Source of the DNA: JAVJSF01 sp040219555
GTDB lineage: Bacteria > Actinomycetota > Thermoleophilia > Miltoncostaeales > Miltoncostaeaceae
Direction of reading: 5' to 3'
Assembly: GCA_040219555.1 (NCBI GenBank)
Contig: JAVJSF010000013.1
Span: 62,001 to 126,000, forward strand
DNA: 64,000 nt
Position 1 is the stretch's first letter, and the number at the start of each line of letters is the position of its first letter. Both the position numbers and the translations under genes were made by a program. The notes beneath the pieces were generated by a model. That model was given only the letters and a program-made list of their open reading frames with translations, had not been told where the DNA came from and did not search any database. This document shows positions 43,637 through 52,701 of the stretch, one piece after another.

Positions 43637-46600
43637 ATGATCCGCGACGACGACGGGACGCTGCTGCTGGCGGCGACCGACCTCACCGACCACCTCGCCT
43701 GCGAGCACCTCACCGAGCAGCGCCGGCGCCAGGCCGTGGGCGAGCGCGGGAAGCCCCACGCCTGGGAGGACGCCCACGGCGATCTCATCCGAGAGCGCGG
43801 GGAGCAGCACGAGCGGGAGCAGTTCGAGCGGTTGAAGGAGGCCGCCGGCGGCGACTGGGTGGATCTGGCGGCCGGTGGCGGATCCTTCCCGCGCACCGCT
43901 CCCGAGTTCGCCGCCGCCCGCGGCCGCACCGAGGCGGCGATGCGCGCCGGCACGCGTCTGATCTTCCAGGCCGGCCTGTTCGACGGGCGCTGGCAGGGGC
44001 GGGCCGACTTCCTGCGGCGCATCGAGGAGCCCTCGGCCCTGGGTCCATGGTCGTACGAGGTCATCGACACCAAGCTCTCGCGCCAGGTCAGGCCGGCAAC
44101 CGTGCACCAACTGGCGCTCTACAGCCGCCTGGTGGGGGAGATCCAGGGCCGTGCCCCGGCGCTGGCCCACGTCATCACCGGCGACGGGACCGAGCACGCG
44201 GTGGACCTGGGGCGGTACGCCGCCCTGCACCGCCACCAGATCCGCCGGCTCGAGCGGGTGCTGGCGATGGGGGAGCGCGACACGTATCCGGAGCCCACGG
44301 GCCACTGCGACATCTGCCGCTTCGACCGCGAGTGCTCGGGCCGCCGGCGCGAGGACGACCACCTCAGCCTGGTGGCCGGAGCCGCGCGCACCCACCGAGA
44401 GCGACTGGTGGCCGCGGGCATCGGCACGCTGGGCGCCCTGGCCGAGCACGACCCCGCCGCCCCGCTGGCCGGCCTGGCTCCCGAGCGCGTGGACCTGCTG
44501 CACCACCAGGCCCGCCTGCAGAGCAACGCCCGGCAGGGACTCTCGCCGGTTCGCCGGCACCTGGAGCCCCTGGCCGAGCGCGGCTACGCCCGCCTGCCGG
44601 CGCCCGGTCCGGGCGACCTGTTCTTCGACCTCGAGGGCGACCCGTACCTCGACACCGAGGGCGGGGTGGAGTTCCTGTGGGGGTGGTGCGACGCCGCCGG
44701 CGACTACGAGTGCGTCTGGGCGCTCGACCGCGCCGCCGAGCGGGAGGCGCTACGGGCGTTCATCGACCGCGTGGAGTCGGCCCGCGCCGCACATCCGGAC
44801 ATGCACGTGTACCACTACGCGCCGCACGAGCGCTCGGCCCTGAGCCGCCTGGCCATGACCCACGGGGTGGGCGAGGCCGAGGTGGACGACTGGCTGCGCT
44901 CCGGCGTGCTGGTGGACCTGTACGGCGTCGTGCGTCAGGGGTTGCAGGTGGGGGAGGAGAGCTACTCCCTGAAGCGCCTGGAGCACCACCACGGCTTCCG
45001 CCGGCTGGAGGAGTCGGTGCGCGCCGGCGGCGGGGCCATCGCCACCTTCGAGGCCTGGCGCGAGTGCGGGGCGCAGGAACTGCTGGACGCCATCCGCGAT
45101 TACAACCGCGAGGACTGCGAGTCCACCCGCAGCCTGGCCGCGTGGCTGTGGGAGCACATGCGCCCCGAGGCCGAGGCGCAGTTCGGCGTGGACTTCGGGG
45201 CGCTGATGGCCGAGGTGCCGGAGGCCCACGATCCGCCCCCGTGGCTGGGCGAGGTGGAGGCGCTGCGCGAGCGCCTTCACGCCGGGTTGCCCGACGAGCC
45301 CGCCGACGACCACCTCGACGAGGCCGAGCGGCGTCTGCTGGGCCACCTGATCCTGTACCACCACCGCGAGAACAAGCCCCAGTGGTGGGACTACTTCCGG
45401 ATGGCCGGCCTCAGCGCCGAGGAACTGGCCGACGAGCGCGAGGCGATCGGCCTGATCGCCCTGGACGAGTCGGTGGCGCCGACGCCGTACAAGCGCTCGC
45501 TGGACTGGACGCTGCGCTTCCCGCCCCAGGAGACCAAGCTCGGTGCCGGGCCCGCCCGCGACCCGATCGCCGGCGACAATCACACCATCGTCTCGGTGGA
45601 CGAAGGCACACTGGTGCTGCGGCGGGGGAAGGGCAAGGATGCCCCGCGACCCACCGCGCTGATGGGCGGCACTCCGCCGGATCCGAAGGCACTTCGCGGG
45701 GCGCTGGTCGAGTTGGCGGGTGAGGTGGCGGACGCTGCGGGCGCCGCCGGTCGTTTCCCCGCCCTGCGGGCCCTGCTCCGCGGCGATCCGCCGGCCCTCG
45801 ACCCGTCCCTGCTGCGCCCCGAGGTCGACTCCCTCGTGGTCGCCACGCTGGCCCTCTCGGGCACCACCCTTCCCGTGCAGGGGCCGCCCGGCACCGGCAA
45901 GACCTATTCGGGGGCGCGGATGATCGTCGCCGCGCTCGCCGCCGGCCGGCGGGTGGCGATCACCGCCAACAGCCATGCCGCCATCCAGAACCTGCTGCGT
46001 GCGGTGGAGGAGCACGCCGCCGAGGTCGGTGCCCCGTTCGCCGGCGCCTACAGGGGCGAGGGCTACGACGGCTCCGCGGGGTACATCGAGGAACTCGGCA
46101 ACGAGGAGATCGAGGCCGGCGATCACCAACTGGTCGCCGGCACCGCCTGGCTGCTGTCGCGCGAGGCATTCCGCGCGGAGGGCCCGCGCTTCGACCTGCT
46201 GTTCGTGGACGAGGCCGGTCAGATGGCCCTGGCGGCGGCCCTGGCGGCGGGCACCTGCGCCGATTCGCTGGTGCTGCTGGGCGACCCGCAGCAGTTGCCG
46301 CAGGTCAACCAGGCCGCCCACCCCGAGGGCGCCGGCGCCTCGGTGCTGGAGCACGTCCTGGCGGGCCACGACACGCTGCCGTCCGACCGGGGAGTGCTGC
46401 TGGACGTGAGCTGGCGCATGCACCCCGAGGTGTGCGCCTTCGTGTCCGAGCGCAGCTACGGCGGGCTGCTGGCCTCGCGCCCCGAGTGCGCGGTGCGGTC
46501 TGTCGATGCCCCGGGGCCGCTCGCCGGCGCCGGCCTGCGCACCATCGAGGTGGACCACGCCGGCCGCTCCCAGGAGTCCGCCGAGGAGGCGCAGGCCGTC

Positions 46601-47032
46601 GCCCGGGCGTGCGCGGATCTCCTGGCCGGCGGCACGGTGACCGACCGCGACGGCTCCCGGCGCCCGCTGACGGCCGAGGGCATCATGGTGGTGGCACCGT
46701 TCAACATGGCCGTCGCGTGCATCCGCCGCGCCGTCCCCGAGGGCGTTCGCGTTGGGACCGTCGATCGCTTCCAGGGCCAGGAGGCGCCGGTCGTCTTCTT
46801 CGCGATGACGTGCTCCTCGGGCGAGGACGTGCCGCGGGGGCTGGAGTTCCTGTTCGAGCGCAACCGTCTCAACGTCGCCATCTCGCGCGCGCAGTGCCTG
46901 GCGGTGCTGGTGCACAGCCCCCGCCTGCTGGACGCCGACTGCCGCTCGCTGGAGCAGATGGCACTGGTGGACGGGGCGTGTCGCTTCGTGGAGATGGCGG
47001 CCGGGCAGGCGGGGGTCATCACGCCGGCATGA
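43637..47032 (+). CDS. TM0106-type RecB-like nuclease fused to SF1 helicase
   Basis: The 1131-residue protein has a Cas4/RecB-like nuclease N-terminus with four cysteines placed for an iron-sulfur cluster (Cys22, Cys224, Cys227 and Cys233; HCDICRFDREC), an RNase H-like section from about residue 328 (DLFFDLEGDPYLD), and a C-terminal UPF1/Dna2-type helicase from about 735 with Walker A GPPGTGKT near 749, Walker B FVDEAGQM near 858 and TVDRFQGQEAPVV. This is the TIGR03491/TM0106 architecture, presumed to act in DNA repair or degradation. The ATG has TACCCT six bases upstream. Confidence 0.92.
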   Translation: MIRDDDGTLLLAATDLTDHLACEHLTEQRRRQAVGERGKPHAWEDAHGDLIRERGEQHEREQFERLKEAAGGDWVDLAAGGGSFPRTAPEFAAARGRTEAAMRAGTRLIFQAGLFDGRWQGRADFLRRIEEPSALGPWSYEVIDTKLSRQVRPATVHQLALYSRLVGEIQGRAPALAHVITGDGTEHAVDLGRYAALHRHQIRRLERVLAMGERDTYPEPTGHCDICRFDRECSGRRREDDHLSLVAGAARTHRERLVAAGIGTLGALAEHDPAAPLAGLAPERVDLLHHQARLQSNARQGLSPVRRHLEPLAERGYARLPAPGPGDLFFDLEGDPYLDTEGGVEFLWGWCDAAGDYECVWALDRAAEREALRAFIDRVESARAAHPDMHVYHYAPHERSALSRLAMTHGVGEAEVDDWLRSGVLVDLYGVVRQGLQVGEESYSLKRLEHHHGFRRLEESVRAGGGAIATFEAWRECGAQELLDAIRDYNREDCESTRSLAAWLWEHMRPEAEAQFGVDFGALMAEVPEAHDPPPWLGEVEALRERLHAGLPDEPADDHLDEAERRLLGHLILYHHRENKPQWWDYFRMAGLSAEELADEREAIGLIALDESVAPTPYKRSLDWTLRFPPQETKLGAGPARDPIAGDNHTIVSVDEGTLVLRRGKGKDAPRPTALMGGTPPDPKALRGALVELAGEVADAAGAAGRFPALRALLRGDPPALDPSLLRPEVDSLVVATLALSGTTLPVQGPPGTGKTYSGARMIVAALAAGRRVAITANSHAAIQNLLRAVEEHAAEVGAPFAGAYRGEGYDGSAGYIEELGNEEIEAGDHQLVAGTAWLLSREAFRAEGPRFDLLFVDEAGQMALAAALAAGTCADSLVLLGDPQQLPQVNQAAHPEGAGASVLEHVLAGHDTLPSDRGVLLDVSWRMHPEVCAFVSERSYGGLLASRPECAVRSVDAPGPLAGAGLRTIEVDHAGRSQESAEEAQAVARACADLLAGGTVTDRDGSRRPLTAEGIMVVAPFNMAVACIRRAVPEGVRVGTVDRFQGQEAPVVFFAMTCSSGEDVPRGLEFLFERNRLNVAISRAQCLAVLVHSPRLLDADCRSLEQMALVDGACRFVEMAAGQAGVITPA

Positions 47033-47040
47033 GCGCGCGG

Positions 47041-47046
47041 TAGGGT
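47041..47046 (+). promoter_or_regulatory. -10 element of argS, leaderless type
   Basis: TAGGGT ends eight bases before the GTG start of argS. Confidence 0.45.
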
Positions 47047-47054
47047 CCGCCGCT

Positions 47055-48719
47055 GTGACCGAGAGCCCGCACCTCGCCCCCATCCGCGCCGCCCTGGGCG
47101 CCGCCGCCGAGGCGGTCGCCGGCCAGCCCCCCGCCGCCGTGCCGCTGGCACCGCCGGCCCAGCCCGAGATGGGCGACATCGCCAGCCCCGTGGCCATGGC
47201 GATGGCGAAGGCCGCCAAGCGCCCGCCGCGCGACATCGCCCAGGGGATCGCCGACCTGCTGACCGGCGCTTCGCACGACTGGCTGGAGTCGGTGGAGGTG
47301 GCCGGCCCCGGCTTCCTGAACCTGCGCCTGACCCCGGCCTGGTTCGCCGGCGTGGCCGCCGCGGTGGCCGAGGCCGGCGCCGATCATGGCCGCGACTGCG
47401 TGGCGGAGCCCAGGCGCATCCTGATGGAGTACGTCTCGGCCAACCCCACCGGTCCGCCGCACGTGGGCCACGCGCGCCAGGCCGCCTACGGCGACTCCCT
47501 GGCCCGGCTGCTGGCCTTCGGCGGGCACACCGTGGCGCGCGAGTACTACGTCAACGACCACGGGCGCCAGATGCGCCTGTTCGGGGCGTCGGTGGCGGCG
47601 CGCTATGCCCAGGCGTGCGGCATCGAGGCCGAGATCCCCGAGGGCGGGTACCAGGGCGAGTACGTGGTGGGGATCGCCGCCACGCTGTTCGCCGAGATGG
47701 GCGACGCGTGGGCCGACGGCGCCGACCCGCCCACCGAGGAGGCACTCGGGTGGTTCACCGACCGCGGCCGCGAGTTGATGCTCGACCAGATCGGCGCGGA
47801 GCTGGAGCGCTTCCGTGTGCGCTTCGACGCCTGGTTCTCCGAGACGACCCTGCACGAGGCGGACCGGGTGGCGGCGGCGGTGCGGGCGCTGCGCGACTCG
47901 GGTGACGCCTACGAGCAGGAAGGGGCCGTCTGGTTCGCGACCAGCCGCTACGGCGACGAGAAGGACCGTGTGCTGGTGCGCTCGGACGGCGAGCCCACCT
48001 ACCTGGCCGCCGACGTCGCCTACCACCTCGACAAGGCCGGCCGTGGCGACGACATCCTCGTCGACGTGCTGGGCGCCGACCACCACGGCTACATCGCCCG
48101 CCTGCGTGCGGTCCTGGCCGCGGGCGGCCACCCGCCCGAGATGCTGGAGACCAGCATCATCCAGTTGGTGAGCCTGATCGAGCACGGCGAGGCGCGCAAG
48201 ATGAGCAAGCGCTCCGGCACGGTCGTGACCCTGGGCGACCTGCTGGACGACATCGGGGTGGACGCGGCCCGTTTCTTCCTGGTACAGCGCTCGCACGAGA
48301 CGGCGCTCGACCTCGACCTGGACCTCGCGCGCGAGCAGAGCCAGGAGAACCCGGTCTACTACGTGCAGTACGCGCACGCACGGGTCTGCAGCATCCTGGG
48401 CCAACTCGCCGAGGGCGACCATCCGCCGGCCGGGACGCCCCCGCCGGCCACCCTCGATCCGGCCGAGCGGGCGCTGGCACTCGCGCTTGCCGCCTGGCCC
48501 GAGGCGCTGGCCGAGGCGATCGAGCGCCGCGCACCGCACCGCGTCGCCACCTACCTGGTGGACCTGGCGCGCGAGTTCCACGGCTTCTACCACCGCTGCC
48601 GCGTGGTGGGGGAGCCCGAGGACGTGCGCGCGCTGCGGATCGCCCTGTGTCGCGCCACCGCCGGGACGGCGCGCGCCGGCCTGGACCTGCTGGGGGTCGA
48701 GGCGCCCGAGCGGATGTAG
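47055..48719 (+). CDS. argS: Arginyl-tRNA synthetase
   Basis: The 554-residue class I synthetase has the N-terminal additional domain, the HIGH-equivalent motif in EYVSANPTGPPHVGHARQAA, GEPTYLAADVAYHLDK, and KMSKRSGT as the second signature. The C-terminal DALR anticodon-binding domain follows (PVYYVQYAHARVCSIL at its start). The KMSK motif is intact, whereas many ArgRS have a degenerate one. The GTG start has TAGGGT eight bases upstream. Confidence 0.96.
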   Translation: MTESPHLAPIRAALGAAAEAVAGQPPAAVPLAPPAQPEMGDIASPVAMAMAKAAKRPPRDIAQGIADLLTGASHDWLESVEVAGPGFLNLRLTPAWFAGVAAAVAEAGADHGRDCVAEPRRILMEYVSANPTGPPHVGHARQAAYGDSLARLLAFGGHTVAREYYVNDHGRQMRLFGASVAARYAQACGIEAEIPEGGYQGEYVVGIAATLFAEMGDAWADGADPPTEEALGWFTDRGRELMLDQIGAELERFRVRFDAWFSETTLHEADRVAAAVRALRDSGDAYEQEGAVWFATSRYGDEKDRVLVRSDGEPTYLAADVAYHLDKAGRGDDILVDVLGADHHGYIARLRAVLAAGGHPPEMLETSIIQLVSLIEHGEARKMSKRSGTVVTLGDLLDDIGVDAARFFLVQRSHETALDLDLDLAREQSQENPVYYVQYAHARVCSILGQLAEGDHPPAGTPPPATLDPAERALALALAAWPEALAEAIERRAPHRVATYLVDLAREFHGFYHRCRVVGEPEDVRALRIALCRATAGTARAGLDLLGVEAPERM

Positions 48720-48721
48720 GC

Positions 48722-48738
48722 GAGCCCGCGGCGGGCTT
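48722..48738. terminator. Hairpin between convergent argS and methyltransferase genes
   Basis: AGCCCG and CGGGCT pair around CGG directly after the argS stop, extended by a G-T pair. It lies between two convergent stops and may act in both directions. Confidence 0.45.
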
Positions 48739-48746
48739 GCCGCCGG

Positions 48747-49559
48747 TCAGCCCGAGCGGCGCCCGCTGATGATCAGGTGCTCCGCCGGCATGGCCACGGT
48801 CCCGTCCGGGAGGCGCAGGCGCTCGAAGAACGCGTGCAGGTCGCCGGTGAACGCCTCCCATACCCCGGCCGCCTCGAGCGCGGGCCGCGCCGCCACGATC
48901 GGGCCGAACCGGTCGCGGTACAGTGCCGTCGCGGCCTCGGTCGAGGTGAAGGGGACCGTATAGGTGCCCGCGACGATGGCCAGGTCGGCGCAGCCGGGCT
49001 GGTCGAAGACCGCGCGGATGTGGTGCGGGTCGCCCCACTGCAGCGGCGACTCGATGCCGGCCGGCGGGGGCGGGCTGTGGCGCGCCGGCAGGCCGAGGAA
49101 CTCGGCCACGGCTCCGCCGGCGTCCCAGGTGCTCATGGCGAACCGTCCCCCGGGCGCCAGGACCCGCAGGATCTCACCCGCCACCAATAGGTGCTGCGGG
49201 GCGAACATCGCGCCGAAGTTCGACAGCACGACGTCGGCGGCATCGTCCTCCACCGGCAGCGAGCGGGCGTCGCCCTCGCGCAGGTCGAGATGCAGGCGGG
49301 CCTCGTCGGCGGCCGCCCGAGCCCGATCCAGCATGCCGGGGGCGATGTCGATGCCGATGACCCGCGCGCCCTCGCGGGCGGCCTGCAGCGCGACGGTGCC
49401 GTTGCCGCACCCCACGTCGACCACCACCTCGCCCGGCTGCGGGGCGGCGCCGGCCACCAGCGCCGTGGCCACCGGGGCGATCATCCGGGCGAACGGGTCG
49501 AAGTCGCCCGCATCCCAGCTCTCGCGCTGCCTGTCCACGAACCGGTCGAACTCGTCCAT
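48747..49559 (-). CDS. Class I SAM-dependent methyltransferase
   Basis: The 270-residue protein has the Rossmann methyltransferase motifs: motif I VVVDVGCGNGTVALQAA, the acidic motif II end VIGIDIAPGMLDRA, and DVVLSNFGAMFAPQHLL followed by LRVLAPGGRFAMSTW, the layout of the UbiE/Methyltransf_11 group. The substrate is unknown. ATG 49559 (MDEFDRF) was chosen because GGAAGG lies nearby; the open frame extends upstream with shadow-like composition. Confidence 0.9.
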   Translation of the reverse strand: MDEFDRFVDRQRESWDAGDFDPFARMIAPVATALVAGAAPQPGEVVVDVGCGNGTVALQAAREGARVIGIDIAPGMLDRARAAADEARLHLDLREGDARSLPVEDDAADVVLSNFGAMFAPQHLLVAGEILRVLAPGGRFAMSTWDAGGAVAEFLGLPARHSPPPPAGIESPLQWGDPHHIRAVFDQPGCADLAIVAGTYTVPFTSTEAATALYRDRFGPIVAARPALEAAGVWEAFTGDLHAFFERLRLPDGTVAMPAEHLIISGRRSG

Positions 49560-49659
49560 CGTCGCCTTCCCGCGCCGCACGCCGTGCCCGTGGTCTATCC
49601 GGAACCGGCGCGCGCGACAAGCCGGCCGGGAGAATCGGCGTGGTAATCTGACCCGCACT

Positions 49660-49732
49660 GCGGATGTAGCTCAGTTGGTAGAGCGTTGGCTTCCCAAGCC
49701 GAAGGTCGCGGGTTCGAGCCCCGTCGTCCGCT
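49660..49732 (+). tRNA. tRNA-Gly (anticodon CCC)
   Basis: A 73-nt cloverleaf: acceptor GCGGATG/CGTCCGC, D stem GCTC/GAGC, anticodon stem TTGGC/GCCGA with loop TTCCCAA (anticodon CCC, glycine GGG codons), variable loop AGGTC, T stem GCGGG/CCCGT with loop TTCGAGC. The discriminator is T and CCA is not encoded. A TAATCT hexamer at 49644-49649 is a likely -10 element. Confidence 0.97.
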
Positions 49733-49759
49733 TCATGAACCAGGTGGCTGCAGCGTCCG

Positions 49760-50269
49760 TCAGGTAGTCGCGCCGCCTTGTGCCGAGTCCACAGCGCGCC
49801 CGTCGGAGCCGATGACCGACATGCTGCCGTCGGTCTCCAGGACGACCGCCGCGACGCCATCGAGCCCCCCGCGCCCCGATGCGCGCACGGCCTGCATGAC
49901 CTCCGCCTCCGTGAGTCGCTCGCGCCGCAGCACCCCATGGAGCAGGCGACCGTCGCGCACCACCAGCGAGGGCTCCGACTTGACCAGCGCCTCGATCTTC
50001 GATGAGCGCGTCTGGCTGTAGGCGACGGCCGCCTGCAGGCCCACAAGGGCGGCGAACGCCAGCACCGACTCCACCAGCGGGACGGAGGCGTCGAGTACGG
50101 CGGCGGCCAGCGTCGACCCGAGCGCCACCGTGACCACCAGGTCGAAGGCGTTCAGCTTCGCCAGCGTCCGCTTGCCGGAGGTGCGCAGGACGAACACCAG
50201 GGCCCCGTAGGCGAGCGGCGCGAAGACGGCGATCCGGGCGACCCCGATCCAGTCGTCGAAGAAGTTCAT
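49760..50269 (-). CDS. DUF421 (YetF-like) membrane protein
   Basis: The 169-residue protein has three N-terminal membrane segments (about 7-28, 38-60, 65-83) and a soluble C-terminal part with the DUF421 pattern: RTSGKRTLAKLNAFDLVVTVALGS, then GLLHGVLRRERLTEAEVMQAVR-like sequence and AVVLETDGSMSVI. Function in this family is unknown. The ATG at 50269 has GGGAGGCGG upstream. It ends 28 bases from the tRNA-Gly 3' end on the other strand. Confidence 0.88.
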   Translation of the reverse strand: MNFFDDWIGVARIAVFAPLAYGALVFVLRTSGKRTLAKLNAFDLVVTVALGSTLAAAVLDASVPLVESVLAFAALVGLQAAVAYSQTRSSKIEALVKSEPSLVVRDGRLLHGVLRRERLTEAEVMQAVRASGRGGLDGVAAVVLETDGSMSVIGSDGRAVDSAQGGATT

Positions 50270-50475
50270 GCCGCCTCCCGCGGATGGTGTGGACGTCCCA
50301 GCTCGTCGCGCCGGCACGCGGCATCATCTCGCAGGGCCGATCCGCCGGTCGATCACGACGTCGTGCCGCCGGCCGCGATCGGCGCAGCACCGCCCCGGGG
50401 CCCGTCTTGTGCCCGTACGGCGCCTGGGCCATGATGCGCGCGCCCGCCGGCCCGTGCCCGATCAGGAGTGACCCA

Positions 50476-51030
50476 ATGAGGAAGTCCATCGCCATCGGCG
50501 CAATCGGTCTGGCGACGCTCGCCGGCGGGCTGGCCGGCTGCGGCGGAGACGACGACCCCGCCGCGGACACCGTCTCGGCCACGGCTCCGGCGACGGATCC
50601 GGCCACCGCGCCGGCGCCCGGGGGCGATCAGGAGGCCGTCCGCGCGAGTGCGGCCGAGCGCTTCCTGACGGCGCTCGAGACGCACGGCGAGACCCTCGAT
50701 GCGACGGGGTCCGACCTCAACGACGCGCTCGAGGCCGAGGATCGAACGCGCATCGCGGCGACCATCGCCGACTACGCCGCCGCCATCGCCGCCTACGACG
50801 CCGACGTGCGCGACATCGCCGTCCCGGCAGACGCCGAGGACGCCCACCGCCGGCTGCTGTCCGCCGACGAGGCCGCCATCGCCGCTGCGGCCGAGGTCGA
50901 GCGGGCCCTCGACGCCGGCGACGACGAGGCCACACTGGCCGCCCTGGCCGACTTCAACGAGGCGGACTCGGCCGCGATCGCGGCCTCCCGCGAGGTCCGC
51001 ACACTGCTGGTGCGGTCCGACCCCTCCTAG
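50476..51030 (+). CDS. Small helical lipoprotein
   Basis: The 184-residue protein has a lipoprotein signal peptide with lipobox LAGC (Cys21) followed by GGDDD. The mature part is an Ala/Asp/Glu-rich helical domain with a regular pattern, probably a helical bundle or coiled coil, and no known domain I can name. The ATG has CAGGAG nine bases upstream. It diverges from the DUF421 gene across a 206-base spacer in which I see no other feature. Confidence 0.8.
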   Translation: MRKSIAIGAIGLATLAGGLAGCGGDDDPAADTVSATAPATDPATAPAPGGDQEAVRASAAERFLTALETHGETLDATGSDLNDALEAEDRTRIAATIADYAAAIAAYDADVRDIAVPADAEDAHRRLLSADEAAIAAAAEVERALDAGDDEATLAALADFNEADSAAIAASREVRTLLVRSDPS

Positions 51031-51067
51031 GTCCTCCGCGTCGGCTGCGGGTCGCCGCGCCGGCGGT

Positions 51068-51889
51068 TCAGCGATCCGTCTCCCGCGCGCGCAGCGGGCA
51101 GGACGCGCAGCGCGTCTCGTTGCCGGCCTCGGCCGCGAGGCGGGCCGAGGGGCTGCGGTATGCCAGGCAGCAGGTCCCGCGCACCACGCGGCACGCGGGA
51201 TCGTCCATGGCGGCCGTCACCCGCGGTCGCGGGGCGGGCACGCCGTCGCGCGGGTACTCCATCGCGTCCACCACGGCGCCCGCCGTCCGCCACAGGCGGG
51301 CGGCCTCGGCGCGGTGACCAGCGGCGAGGGCAACCGCCGCTCCGCTGTGCGCCGCGTCGGCCATCGCCCCGCGAAGCGTCCGCGGGGGAAGGGGGGACAG
51401 ATCCGTCAGCGCGTCGACGACGGGCTCGATGCACCCGCGTGCCGCCAGGGCGAACCGCGACCGGACTTCGGCCAGGTCGTGGCAGGCGTGGGCCCCGGGG
51501 CAGCCGGCGCACCGGCCGTCCCCGCCCGCCGTCCACAGGGCCGCGGGCGCGAGGCCCGTGGCCTCCACCCAGCCGTCGGGGTGGCGGCGCACGTGCAGGC
51601 GCTCGGGCCCCAGGCAGGGGGCACGGCCGCAGCCGGTGATGAGGGCGACCCCCGGGCCCAGCACCGCCCCGGCCAGCCAGCCCATCAGGAACGAGGCGGC
51701 CACCGCGCGCGGCCGGCGCCCCACCGGGTCCGATGCGCAGACGACCTCCAGCCAGTGATCGAGCGCGGCGGGTGCGGTGCAACGCCACCACGGCTCGCCG
51801 CCGCCGGTGCCTGCCTCGAAGCACCACGGCGCCATCAGCGTCCCGGTCAGGCGGCTGCTCTCCTGCAGCAGGGCGACCGCGGTGCTCAT
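51068..51889 (-). CDS. FhuF-like ferric-siderophore reductase
   Basis: The 273-residue protein ends with a cysteine cluster, GTCCLAYRSPSA...RCASCPL, matching the C-terminal [2Fe-2S] motif of FhuF ferric iron reductases (CC-x10-C-x2-C type). It also has a middle CAGCPGAHAC segment. It would release iron from imported siderophore by reduction in the cytoplasm. The ATG overlaps the stop of the ABC ATPase gene (ATGA), so it is the last gene of the uptake operon. Confidence 0.8.
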   Translation of the reverse strand: MSTAVALLQESSRLTGTLMAPWCFEAGTGGGEPWWRCTAPAALDHWLEVVCASDPVGRRPRAVAASFLMGWLAGAVLGPGVALITGCGRAPCLGPERLHVRRHPDGWVEATGLAPAALWTAGGDGRCAGCPGAHACHDLAEVRSRFALAARGCIEPVVDALTDLSPLPPRTLRGAMADAAHSGAAVALAAGHRAEAARLWRTAGAVVDAMEYPRDGVPAPRPRVTAAMDDPACRVVRGTCCLAYRSPSARLAAEAGNETRCASCPLRARETDR

Positions 51890-52701
51890 GCCGGTGCCGC
51901 CGCGCGTCCGACGGGGACGATCATGGGCGTCCCGGCCACCGGGTCGTCCACCACCCGCGCCTCCAGCGCGAAGGCGTCGCGGATCACCGCCGGGGTCATC
52001 ACCTCGGCGGGCGCGCCGGCGGCCACCGCCCGGCCCGCGGCCATCACCACGATCCGGTCGGCGTAGCGCGCGGCCAGGTTCAGTTCGTGCAGCACCATCA
52101 CCACCGTGGTCCCCCGGGTGCGGTTGAGCGCGCGCAGCAACTCCAGCACGTCGAGTTGATGGGTGAGGTCCAGGAAGCTGGTGGGCTCGTCCAGCATCAG
52201 GACCGCCGGATCCTGGGCCAGCGCCATCGCGATCCATGCGCGCTGGCGCTGGCCGCCCGACAGGGCGTCGACCCGTCGCCCGGTCAGGCCCGCGGTGCCC
52301 GTGGCCGCGAGGGCCTCGTGCACCGCCGCCTCGTCGGCCGCGCTCCAGCGACCGAGGGCGCCGCGGTGGGGATGGCGCCCGCGGGCCACCAGGTCGCCCA
52401 CCGTGATCCCCTCCGGCGCCCGCGGCTCCTGCGGCAGGAGTCCCAGGATGCGTGCCACCGACCGCGTGGGCAGCCGGTGGATGTCCGACCCGTCCAGGGT
52501 CACGCCCCCGCCGGCCGGCTTCAGCAGGCGGGCCAGCCCGCGCAGCAGGGTGGACTTGCCCGAGGCGTTCGCGCCCACGATGGCCGTGATCCGCGCCGGC
52601 GCCACCGCCAGATCCACCCCGTGCACCACCCGCACCCCGTCGTAGGCCAGGTGCAGGGCGGTGGCCTCAAGCCGGTGGCCGTGTGGCTCGCGGTCGCTCA
52701 T
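51886..52701 (-). CDS. Iron-siderophore ABC transporter ATP-binding protein (FecE/FhuC type)
   Basis: The 271-residue ATPase has Walker A GANASGKST, the signature LSGGQRQRAW, Walker B VLMLDEPTSFLDL and the H-loop in VMVLHELNLAARYAD, the typical sequence of siderophore/B12 importer ATPases. It powers the two permeases encoded upstream. ATG 52701 overlaps the permease stop (ATGA). Confidence 0.95.
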   Translation of the reverse strand: MSDREPHGHRLEATALHLAYDGVRVVHGVDLAVAPARITAIVGANASGKSTLLRGLARLLKPAGGGVTLDGSDIHRLPTRSVARILGLLPQEPRAPEGITVGDLVARGRHPHRGALGRWSAADEAAVHEALAATGTAGLTGRRVDALSGGQRQRAWIAMALAQDPAVLMLDEPTSFLDLTHQLDVLELLRALNRTRGTTVVMVLHELNLAARYADRIVVMAAGRAVAAGAPAEVMTPAVIRDAFALEARVVDDPVAGTPMIVPVGRAAAPA

